A stretch of 64,000 bases of DNA from Sphingomonas rhizophila (GTDB lineage: Bacteria > Pseudomonadota > Alphaproteobacteria > Sphingomonadales > Sphingomonadaceae), in the NCBI RefSeq assembly GCF_014396585.1, contig NZ_CP060717.1:682001-746000 (forward strand), in the 5' to 3' direction. The translations under genes and the position numbers were made by a program. Shown here one piece after another: positions 1 to 7,218 of this stretch. The notes beneath the pieces were generated by a model. The model saw nothing but the letters and a program-made list of their open reading frames with translations. It made no database searches and was not told the origin of the DNA. Every line of letters begins with the position of its first letter. The stretch's first letter is position 1.

Positions 1-355
1 CGTCCTCCATCGGCACATGCCCTTCGATGACAAAGCCTTCGACGGTCGCCGTGTGGCAGGAGGCGACTTCTTCGGGAACGCCGAGCTTCGCCTTGATGGC
101 CGGCATATCCGGCCGGTCGACGAGCGACACGTGATAGCCGGCCTGGCGGGCAATTGCGGCCCAGGCTTCGCAGCAACCGCAACTGGGATCGCGGTAGACG
201 GTCATTTGGGCAGCCTGGACTTTCGGCGGGCTCTCCGAACGGGATTGCGAGTTGCCGGATTGCTTCGCCTGTCCGCATCCGGTGATCGCGATGACGCCGG
301 CGCTCGCGAGCATTGCGACCAGCGTTCGCCTGTCGAGGGTGTTCGGCATGGTCAT
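1..355 (-). CDS. DUF411 metal-associated lipoprotein (partial, C-terminus cut by window edge)
   Basis: The minus-strand frame opens with MTMPNTLDRRTL and has a lipoprotein-type leader ending in ITGC, so the mature protein is probably lipid-anchored facing the periplasm. About 50 residues in comes DPSCGCCEAW, followed by GYHVSLVDRPD and SCHTATVEGFVIEGHVP; the CxCC and the later Cys are the hallmark of DUF411 proteins, which occur in copper and other metal resistance clusters. An ATG at 355 overlaps the stop of the upstream DUF305 gene (ATGA); a second ATG at 349 is also possible. The remaining C-terminus lies left of position 1. Metal binding is inferred from the family and the context; no enzymatic activity is implied. 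Confidence 0.8.
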   Translation of the reverse strand, partial: MTMPNTLDRRTLVAMLASAGVIAITGCGQAKQSGNSQSRSESPPKVQAAQMTVYRDPSCGCCEAWAAIARQAGYHVSLVDRPDMPAIKAKLGVPEEVASCHTATVEGFVIEGHVPMED

Positions 356-861
356 TTCCTTTCGAGAATCGCCTTCATCTGGTCGATCTCGGCTTTCTGG
401 CCGGCAATGATATCCGCGCAGAGTTGCTGGACTTCGGGGTCACTGATCTTAGCTCGCTCGCACATCAGGATGGCGCCCGAATGGTGCGGGATCATCGAGC
501 GCAGGAATTGCTTGTCGCCGACCAGTGACTGCGCTCGGATCGCGGCGAAGGAGAGGACGAGGGTCAGCACGAAGACCGCGTAGAGGATCAGGTTCAGGCG
601 CTTGTCCTGATACATCGACTTCATCGTCAGCAGCATGACGATTGCCATCGGCGCCCACATGACAAGAGCCATGTAGAGGAAGTTCACATTCTGGATGAAC
701 TCGCCGAAGCTCCAGATCATGGCGAACATCGCCACATACATAACCAGCAGGCTGAGGGCGAGATTGACCGCTAGCATGCGGTAATGATGGCGCTGCATGT
801 CCTTGGACATCTTCATGTCGCTCGGCATTGTTCCGTGACCTTCATGACCCTGTTCCATCAC
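352..861 (-). CDS. DUF305 domain membrane protein
   Basis: This 169-residue protein has a His/Met-rich N-terminus (residues 1-26), three or four hydrophobic segments between about residues 29 and 110, and a C-terminal DUF305 signature FLRSMIPHHSGAILMCERA at about residues 120-140. DUF305 domains are ferritin-like helical segments often found in metal-resistance loci. Its start is 9 bases downstream of the end of the DUF2231-like gene and its stop overlaps the DUF411 start, so it belongs to the copper operon. A role in periplasmic copper binding or membrane metal handling is inference from context. Confidence 0.8.
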   Translation of the reverse strand: MMEQGHEGHGTMPSDMKMSKDMQRHHYRMLAVNLALSLLVMYVAMFAMIWSFGEFIQNVNFLYMALVMWAPMAIVMLLTMKSMYQDKRLNLILYAVFVLTLVLSFAAIRAQSLVGDKQFLRSMIPHHSGAILMCERAKISDPEVQQLCADIIAGQKAEIDQMKAILERK

Positions 862-870
862 TCATCCTCC

Positions 871-1559
871 TCAAAACATCAGATGTTCCATGCCGTGGGT
901 GACCGCTGCGCCCAGGAAGCCCTGCACGGCGATCGCCAGCGTCATGATCGACAACGCAAGGATCATTCCGGCCCCGCGGTCTTCCCAAGGCCGGCGCCAA
1001 GCCCAGACTCCCAGTCCGGCACCAGCGATCCCGATGCCGACACCAAGCCAACGGTGATAGGTCAGTATTGGATCGGGATCGGCCGACATGCCCGCCAGCC
1101 ACCCGGCGGCGGCCGCGAACGGCGCGAGCAAGCCCCGGCGACGACAAGGAACTGAACCGGCGCCGAAAATGCCGGTCGCCGTCGGCCGACAACCGCGGTG
1201 AACAACGCGGCTGGAAAGAAAGCGATCGGGAAGTGCACGACAAATGGATGCAGGCGGCCGAGCCAGCCCAACAGCCGTTCAAGGAATGGCAGTTTCGAGC
1301 GGTCGACCTCCATCTCCATGTCGCCCATCATGTCGTGCGACATCGGCTGGGCCGCCGCAGGTTGATTGCCGGCTGTCGCAACATTTCCCGGCGCCGTCGG
1401 TGGCTGAACGACCTGGGCCGCCTGCGCCTTGTTCTTTTTGTGCTTCTCGTGGCCAAAGGCCGGTGTAGCGACGAGCACCAAACCGATCACGACAGCCAAC
1501 AACACGATGAATTGGAGCAGGCGAGCCGCGCCGACTTTTCGGTGTTCCGCCAAGATCAT
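871..1559 (-). pseudogene. DUF2231-like membrane protein, interrupted by a one-base frameshift
   Basis: The gene starts at an ATG at 1559, one base after the stop of the SnoaL-like gene. It has an N-terminal hydrophobic segment, a signal-like AFGHEKHKK region, and the DUF2231 motif LHPFVVHFPIAFF. The frame is lost in the C run at 1133-1136. Adding one base joins VVAG to GLLAPFAAAAGWLAG in the frame that runs to 871, giving further membrane helices and a C-terminus THGMEHLMF. All expected parts are present, so a consensus error is more likely than decay. The family is a predicted integral membrane protein of unknown function. Confidence 0.65.
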
Positions 1560-1560
1560 C

Positions 1561-2061
1561 TCAGCTTCCTTTCGGCTTGCGCGCACTATTGTGCATTGAC
1601 AGGATCTTCCATTGCCCACCGATCTTCTTGAGGACGCTGGTCGCCACACCGCGGCGCTCGGCGATTTCGCCCGACTTGGTCTCGATGCGATAGTTGTAGG
1701 TCTCGGTGGCGAGCGCGACCGGACCCTCGAAGCGCACCGCGACTTTGTAGTCGGAGAAGGCGAACGCCTTGAATGCCTTCAACTCCGGGCCAAGGTGGTG
1801 GTCCAGATATTGAGCGTAGGTTCCCTCAACCCCGCCTGTCTCGAAGATGGCCGAGTCGGCCGCGAACAGCGCGGCGGTCCCCGTCGCGTCGAGCCGTTCA
1901 ATGGCCGACTTATAGCGCGACAGCACATCCTTGACCGCTGCCTCGTCGGCTGTGGCGGCGGCCGGAGTAGTCTTGGAGTGGCCCGGCGGATGCTGGACGG
2001 GTTGAGCTATAGCCGTCTGACCGACCAGCCCAATGGTTGCGAAAGCGGTGACAAGTCTCAT
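1561..2061 (-). CDS. exported SnoaL-like / DUF4440 protein
   Basis: The predicted protein of about 166 residues has a Sec signal (MRLVTAFATIGLVGQTAIA) followed by a small alpha+beta barrel of the NTF2/SnoaL kind: DEAAVKDVLSRYKSAIERLD, AADSAIFETGG and a C-terminal GGQWKILSMHNSARK. The ATG at 2061 was chosen over an upstream in-frame ATG because it yields the signal peptide and leaves a normal gap after copB. Proteins of this fold range from enzymes to ligand-binding domains, so its exact role in the copper operon is unknown. Its stop nearly touches the next start (TGAGATG). Confidence 0.75.
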   Translation of the reverse strand: MRLVTAFATIGLVGQTAIAQPVQHPPGHSKTTPAAATADEAAVKDVLSRYKSAIERLDATGTAALFAADSAIFETGGVEGTYAQYLDHHLGPELKAFKAFAFSDYKVAVRFEGPVALATETYNYRIETKSGEIAERRGVATSVLKKIGGQWKILSMHNSARKPKGS

Positions 2062-2077
2062 GATTTTCTCCCCTTGA

Positions 2078-3298
2078 TCAGAACCACATGCGAATGCCGC
2101 TGACGACGCTCCAGCCGGCCGCATCCTCGCCTTCGGCGCGCAGGAACTGGCGGGTGTCACCGAAGGCACGGCGGTATTGGACGCCGATGTAGGGCGCGAA
2201 CTCACGGCGGATGTCGTAGCGCAGGCGGAGCCCCAGCTCGGCGTCGCTCAGTCCCTTGCCGACGCCGATCTCGCGGCTGCTCTGCGCGGCGAAGTTCAGC
2301 TCGGCGCGGGGCTGAAGGATCAGCCGCTGGGTAATGCGCTGGTCATAATAGCCTTCGAGGCGAGCCATCAGCTCGCCCTTGTTCGACAGGAATAGCGCGC
2401 CCTCGACATCGAAAAAGCTCGGCGCCAGTCCCTCGAACCCGACAGTCGCATAGACCCGCGACGGGTTGGGTTTGAAGTCGTAACGCACGCCACCTTGGAC
2501 ATTGAAATAGGGTCCGATCGCGCGGCTGTAGAGCGCCTGCACTTCGGCCTTTTCAACGGGGCGTCCGAACGCCGCTTCGCCCTCGCTCTTGAGCCACAAC
2601 CGGTTGATGTCGCCGCCATACCAGGCTTCGCCATCCCATTCGTAACCGTCGCGGCCGTTGCGCAACTGTGCCTCGAACACATTGAGCAGCGCCTGGAAGA
2701 ACTTCTGGTCGCCATGGAACTCCTTGAGGTGGTGGCGTCCCATCTCCATCGCTGGCGTGCCGTAGACGGCATCGCCCGCATGGTCGGTCGGCACCGGCGG
2801 CCGCGGGGCGTTGCCGGCTGGAAAACTCGTGCCCTCGGCGGTGTTGGTTGTCGCCGGGGTGCAATGGCCCATCGCGGCATGCTCTGGCATGCAGGTGGGC
2901 TCAGGAGGCGGGGCTGGCTGGGTCGTCGGCAGAGTGCAGTGCCCCATCGCCGCATGCTCCGGCAGACAGGTCGTCTGCGGCGGTGCCGATGCGGCCGGTG
3001 TTTGCATGCCCGGCATTGACGACATGTCATGACCCGCATGCGGATCTGCCGGCTTGGTGGCACCCTTTTGTGCAACCGGCTTTTTTGGGCCAGCCTTTTT
3101 TGCGGCCGGTTTCTTCGCGATCGGCTTCTTGGCGATCGTTTTCTTCGCAGCGGGTTTTTTCGCCGGCGCCTTCTTCGCCGGCATCGGCATCGTCATGCCC
3201 GGCATGTTGCTATGGTTCATCTGCGCGGCGGCGGGCGCCGCGACGGCGACGCTGGCGGTCGCCGCGAGTAGCGGCAGGATGCACTTTACGAAGGTCAT
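2078..3298 (-). CDS. copB: copper resistance protein B (outer membrane)
   Basis: The 406-residue protein begins with a Sec signal ending AAPAAA, then Met/His patches and a Lys/Ala/Pro-rich linker (residues 40-80). A duplicated Cys/Met motif, PEHAAMGHCT, occurs twice around residues 112-147. The last 230 residues are the conserved CopB beta-barrel: GDINRLWLKSEGE, EVQALYSRAIGPYF, GVRYDFKPNPSR and the terminal SGIRMWF, ending in Phe as outer-membrane barrels do. CopB proteins sequester copper or move it across the outer membrane. Its start overlaps the copA stop (ATGA). The basic linker is unusual for the family and may be lineage-specific. Confidence 0.93.
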   Translation of the reverse strand: MTFVKCILPLLAATASVAVAAPAAAQMNHSNMPGMTMPMPAKKAPAKKPAAKKTIAKKPIAKKPAAKKAGPKKPVAQKGATKPADPHAGHDMSSMPGMQTPAASAPPQTTCLPEHAAMGHCTLPTTQPAPPPEPTCMPEHAAMGHCTPATTNTAEGTSFPAGNAPRPPVPTDHAGDAVYGTPAMEMGRHHLKEFHGDQKFFQALLNVFEAQLRNGRDGYEWDGEAWYGGDINRLWLKSEGEAAFGRPVEKAEVQALYSRAIGPYFNVQGGVRYDFKPNPSRVYATVGFEGLAPSFFDVEGALFLSNKGELMARLEGYYDQRITQRLILQPRAELNFAAQSSREIGVGKGLSDAELGLRLRYDIRREFAPYIGVQYRRAFGDTRQFLRAEGEDAAGWSVVSGIRMWF

Positions 3299-5391
3299 TG
3301 GTTGCCTCCCTGATCGGGACGGACCGTGACGACGCGCATCATCCCGGCGGTCATGTGGTAGAGATTGTGACAGTGGAACGCCCAGTCGCCCTGGGCGTCG
3401 GCAGTCACATCGAAGCTGACCTTTCCACCCGGCGCGACATTGACCGTGTGCTTTCGCGGCCCATAGGCGCCATGGCCCGTCACCAGCTCGAAGAAATGGC
3501 CGTGCAGGTGGATCGGGTGCGGCATCATCGTGTCGTTGATCAGCGTCACCCGCACCCGCTCGTTGAGGCGGAACGGAATCGGCTCAGCCGGCTCGCTCAT
3601 CTTTACGCCGTCGAACGACCACATATAGCGTTCCATGTTGCCGGTGAGATGGATGTCGAGCGAGCGCGTCGGCGCCCGCACATCTGGATTGCGGTTGAGC
3701 GACACCAGGTCGCGATAGGTCAACACGCGATGATCGAGACCTTCCAGACCAGCGCCCGGTTCACCAGTACGATCGACCGGGTTCGGTGAAATCGTCTGGA
3801 CGCCGGGGTTCTTGTCGACCTGAGGCGCATTGGAGAAGTCCCGCATGCTGTGCGACATGGAACCCCCGCTTGCCCCATGACCCATCGGCGCAGCGGCTGT
3901 GCCGCCGGTCGGCGCGGCTCCGGTCATCGCGGAATGATCCATGCCGGCCATCGAACCCGACCCGGCGGCGCCCTGAGTCATCGCCGAATGGTCCATTCCG
4001 GCCATCGAACCGGTAGGAGCGGGGGTGGCAGCCGCGGTGCCGTGGCCCATGGCGGCATGATCCATGCCCGCCATAGCGGCGCTCGCCGCAACCGCGGCCG
4101 ACTTGATCGTTCCGTGGTCGGTCGGCTCCTTCCATCCGGTCAGCTTCCACAGGTTGCGGGAGGCATTCTGCTCGGCCGATGGGTCGACGCCGCGAACCGC
4201 CGCCGGGTTAGGCGCATTGGGCATGTCCATCCCGGCCATGCCAGCCATTCCGCCGTGATTCATGCCGCTCATGTCCATCCCCATGTCCTTCATGGTCAGC
4301 ACCGGCCGTGGGCGGAGCGGCGGAACGGGTGCCGACATGCCCTCGCGCGGCGCCAGAGTGGCGCGGCCGAGGCCGGACCGGTCGATGGACTCGCTGACGA
4401 AACTGTAGGCGCGGTCGCCCGGCGTCACGACGACATCGTAGGTCTCGGCGACGCCGATCTGGAGTTCATCGACGGTGACCGGACGGACATTCTGCCCATC
4501 GGCCTGGACCACCGTCATCGGCAAGTCGGGGATGCGGACATTAAAGTTGGACTGCGCGGCGGCGTTGATGATGCGCAAGCGCACCCGCTCGCCCGGCCTG
4601 AACAGGCCGGTCCAGTTGTCGAACGGTCCAAAGCCGTTGACCGTAAAATTGTAAGTCGAGCCGGTAACATCGGCGATGTCGGCCGGATCCATCCGCATCT
4701 TGGCCCATTCGCGGCGTTCGGAAGCCGGCAGGTCGCGGCCGGCAAGCTGTCCCGACAGGGTCAGGCGCTGCATGTTGAAATAGCCGCCGCCCATCTGCTT
4801 CAGTTTCTTGTAGATGGTGGCGCCGGCCATCGGACTGTGGTCCGACAGGACCAGCACATGCTCGCGATCGAAGGCCACTGGATCGGGACCGGCCGGATCG
4901 ATGACGATTGGCCCGTAAACGCCATCTTCTTCCTGGTAAGCGCTGTGGCTATGATACCAGTAGGTGCCCGACTGATTGACCTCGAACTCATAGTCGAAGG
5001 TCGACCGGGGCATAATGCCGGGGAAGCTGATGCCAGGAACACCGTCCATTGCGAATGGCACGAGCAAGCCATGCCAGTGGATTGAGCTTTCCTCGTCCAG
5101 CGTGCTCTGAACGCGAAGGCGGACCTTCTGGCCTTCCTTGAGCCGCACCAGCGGGCCGGGGACGGTGCCGTTGATGCCAACGGCGCGGCTGACCTTGCCA
5201 TCGACACGGACGGCGACCTTGCCGATGGTGAGGGCAATGTCGTTGCCGCTGACCGTCGGCAGCGGCCGGACGAGGCCGCCGGATACAGGTTGCGCCCAGG
5301 CGGGCATGGCTCCGGCCACGCCAAATCCGGCGCCGGTTAGCGCCGCGGCGCGCAGGAAAGCACGCCGCTCAAGCGCGACATTATCGATCAT
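3295..5391 (-). CDS. copA: copper-resistance multicopper oxidase (CopA/PcoA type)
   Basis: A 698-residue periplasmic oxidase with a Tat signal (ERRAFLRAAALTG) and an AWAQ cleavage region; the ATG at 5391 is chosen because it fits this signal. Copper-ligand motifs are visible: HWHG near residue 104, YHSHSAYQ near 143, HPIHLHGHFFEL near 625 and HCHNLYHMTAGMM near 672. Between about residues 370 and 510 lies a Met/His-rich insert with three copies of an MAGMDHxAM repeat, as expected for copper loading. The family oxidises Cu(I) to the less toxic Cu(II) in the periplasm. It is translationally coupled to copB downstream. Confidence 0.95.
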   Translation of the reverse strand: MIDNVALERRAFLRAAALTGAGFGVAGAMPAWAQPVSGGLVRPLPTVSGNDIALTIGKVAVRVDGKVSRAVGINGTVPGPLVRLKEGQKVRLRVQSTLDEESSIHWHGLLVPFAMDGVPGISFPGIMPRSTFDYEFEVNQSGTYWYHSHSAYQEEDGVYGPIVIDPAGPDPVAFDREHVLVLSDHSPMAGATIYKKLKQMGGGYFNMQRLTLSGQLAGRDLPASERREWAKMRMDPADIADVTGSTYNFTVNGFGPFDNWTGLFRPGERVRLRIINAAAQSNFNVRIPDLPMTVVQADGQNVRPVTVDELQIGVAETYDVVVTPGDRAYSFVSESIDRSGLGRATLAPREGMSAPVPPLRPRPVLTMKDMGMDMSGMNHGGMAGMAGMDMPNAPNPAAVRGVDPSAEQNASRNLWKLTGWKEPTDHGTIKSAAVAASAAMAGMDHAAMGHGTAAATPAPTGSMAGMDHSAMTQGAAGSGSMAGMDHSAMTGAAPTGGTAAAPMGHGASGGSMSHSMRDFSNAPQVDKNPGVQTISPNPVDRTGEPGAGLEGLDHRVLTYRDLVSLNRNPDVRAPTRSLDIHLTGNMERYMWSFDGVKMSEPAEPIPFRLNERVRVTLINDTMMPHPIHLHGHFFELVTGHGAYGPRKHTVNVAPGGKVSFDVTADAQGDWAFHCHNLYHMTAGMMRVVTVRPDQGGNQ

Positions 5392-5470
5392 AGGGAATCC
5401 TCGCTCGGTCACGGACAAATATGCCGGTCCTGCCACCGGGCGAATGCCCGGCGACAGGAGTCAGCAATCG

Positions 5471-5734
5471 TTAGTTGCCGTGGTTTTGGTGAGCGTCAGC
5501 GCTCGGCGCTGCCGCCGGAGAAGGCGACATGTTGTGGCCCGCGTGCGCGTCGGCACCGGCCTTCGTGTCGTGCTTGGAATGGTCCATCTTGGCCATGTCC
5601 TTGCAGCAGTCGCACTTCTCTTTCATCTTCTCGCAGCACTCCATCTTCTTGGGTGCCGGAGCGGGGGCCGTTTGCGCGCTGGCAACGGCCGGAAGGGCGA
5701 TCGACATCGCGATCGCAAGCATCATCTTGTTCAT
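5471..5734 (-). CDS. small exported Cys/Met/His-rich protein, putative copper binder
   Basis: An 87-residue protein with a clear Sec signal (cleavage after AVASA, about residue 20). The mature part carries KMECCEKMKEKCDCCKDM, five cysteines within 16 residues, then a His/Asp stretch HSKHD and HAGHNM, and a Pro/Ala tail. There is no recognisable enzyme domain. The cysteine and methionine density, and its place between the 131-residue protein and copA, point to a periplasmic copper-binding peptide; this is inference. An 80-base gap separates it from copA. Confidence 0.7.
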   Translation of the reverse strand: MNKMMLAIAMSIALPAVASAQTAPAPAPKKMECCEKMKEKCDCCKDMAKMDHSKHDTKAGADAHAGHNMSPSPAAAPSADAHQNHGN

Positions 5735-5768
5735 TGGTAACTCCGTGAAAATCGGTTGAAGTCGATTT

Positions 5769-6164
5769 TCACGCCACCCGCGGAGGGGGTGTGGGGAGTT
5801 CTCCGAAATAGCCGAACTGGAAACCTTGAGGCGTTACGGAGGGACTGACCCTCGCATAAGCATGAGGCTCAATCGACGCCGCCGGCGTCACGGCAACTGC
5901 TGCACACATGGCCACACAGCAGCTCTTGCCAGCCTTGCTGGTATCCTTGTCGGAGCTCGAACTCTTGTCGCAGTGTCCCTTGCCCATCATCTGGGCGTGA
6001 TGGTCGGTTGGCGCCATGGCCATCGCCGCGCCAGACTGCATCGCCAACGGCGCAAACAGCATCGCTACGGCAATGAGAATCGAGAAGATCGCTCGGGCAT
6101 TCACAAGCGCCGATATGGGCGCAAAACCCAGAATATACAATCGAGTGGTCTTTGAAGCGGCCAT
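5769..6164 (-). CDS. small membrane/exported His- and Cys-containing protein of unknown function
   Basis: From the ATG at 6164 the product is about 131 residues. It has a hydrophobic segment at residues 24-48, then a metal-ligand-rich stretch (APTDHHAQMMGKGHCDK), a Ser/Lys/Asp linker, and KSCCVAMCAAVAV. The C-terminus (FQFGYFGELPTPPPRVA) is not hydrophobic. The gene starts 5 bases after the end of cueR, so it is co-transcribed with it. I do not recognise the family. It may be a periplasmic metal-binding accessory factor, judged only from residues and neighbours. Confidence 0.6.
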   Translation of the reverse strand: MAASKTTRLYILGFAPISALVNARAIFSILIAVAMLFAPLAMQSGAAMAMAPTDHHAQMMGKGHCDKSSSSDKDTSKAGKSCCVAMCAAVAVTPAASIEPHAYARVSPSVTPQGFQFGYFGELPTPPPRVA

Positions 6165-6169
6165 GAGTG

Positions 6170-6559
6170 TTATTCCGCGTCCAGTTCGTCGAGGATCGGA
6201 CAATCGGGGCGAGCGTCTCCGTGGCAACTGGCCGCTAATCGTTCCAGAGTTCGCTTCATGCCTTGCAGAACCTCAATCCTGTCGCGGAGTTCCGCTGCGC
6301 GAGCCAAGGCAATTTCCTTTACATCGGCGCTTGCGCGATCCTTATCGCTCCAAAGTGCCAGCAGCTGGCGGATCTCGTCGATCGGAAATCCGAGATCGCG
6401 AGCCCTGCCGATGAACCGAAGCGTGTGGAGATCCCGGTCATCGTAATCGCGATAGCCGGAGTCGCGGCGCGCGGCCGGCGGCATGAGACCGATCTTCTCG
6501 TAATGACGGATCATGCGCTGGCTGACGCCGGACGCGATCGATGCTTGGCCGATTTTCAT
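6170..6559 (-). CDS. cueR: Cu(I)-responsive MerR-family regulator CueR
   Basis: The 129-residue protein has the MerR N-terminal winged helix ([24 protein letters not shown]), a dimer helix, and a C-terminal metal loop SCHGDARPDCPIL. Cys112 and Cys120 and the dimer-helix Ser77 fall at the same numbers as in E. coli CueR, the signature of monovalent-ion (Cu/Ag/Au) sensing. It lies inside the operon rather than divergent from it: its ATG overlaps the methyltransferase stop. The dyad promoter at 9597-9629 is its likely target, giving positive autoregulation. Confidence 0.92.
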   Translation of the reverse strand: MKIGQASIASGVSQRMIRHYEKIGLMPPAARRDSGYRDYDDRDLHTLRFIGRARDLGFPIDEIRQLLALWSDKDRASADVKEIALARAAELRDRIEVLQGMKRTLERLAASCHGDARPDCPILDELDAE

Positions 6560-7218
6560 GCCGTGATTTTCCTCGCGGTCAGCAGATCGATTGACCCGCT
6601 GGGCGTGGCGATGCGGTCTAGCTGTCGAACATCGATGAACCCCGCCTCACGCATCAAGCGGGGCAGGATACCATCGGCGTTCGGCTGGGTATCGGAAACG
6701 CCATCGAGCAACTGAACGGTGAAACGGAAAGCCACCTTCATCGGGATCGAGCGCTGCTCGCCGTAATCGGCAATGAAGATTGAACCACCGGGCTTCAACC
6801 AGTCCCGCATGGCGGCCAGAAGCCGAATTTTCTCGCTAAGGGGCACCTGATGGAAGACGAGACTACTGGCTACCTTGTCAACCCGGTGTGCATCCGACGG
6901 TGGCTTGTCAGCCAAAAACCCTTCGTCGAACAATGCGCTCGATCCAGCCGACTTGGCTTTCGATCGAGCCGAGCGCACAGCATCGGCATCAGGATCGATG
7001 CCCCGATAGAAAGCATTCGGCTCCCTGCTCGAGAGGATAACACCCAGGCTACCGGTTCCAGAGCCGACATCCAGGATCGTCTCTCCGGGTCGCGGATCAA
7101 TGGCTTTCGCCAGTTTGGAGCGCCAATGCGCTTCTCTCGTGAACAGACCAATCGCCCGATCGTAAAACGGCGTTAGAGCCGCGACGCCGAGCGGCGGAGT
7201 GTAAGGGGCGGCGCTCAC
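6556..7218 (-). CDS. class I SAM-dependent methyltransferase in the copper operon
   Basis: A 220-residue Rossmann-fold methyltransferase: motif [13 protein letters not shown] near residue 49, an acidic GIDPDADAV at the end of strand 2, FHQVPLSEK, and the post-[15 protein letters not shown]. It starts with GTG at 7218, overlapping the stop of the ATPase gene, and its stop overlaps the cueR start, so it is tightly coupled on both sides. The substrate is not evident; a small molecule is as plausible as a metal or metalloid. I see no membrane segment. Confidence 0.8.
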   Translation of the reverse strand: MSAAPYTPPLGVAALTPFYDRAIGLFTREAHWRSKLAKAIDPRPGETILDVGSGTGSLGVILSSREPNAFYRGIDPDADAVRSARSKAKSAGSSALFDEGFLADKPPSDAHRVDKVASSLVFHQVPLSEKIRLLAAMRDWLKPGGSIFIADYGEQRSIPMKVAFRFTVQLLDGVSDTQPNADGILPRLMREAGFIDVRQLDRIATPSGSIDLLTARKITA

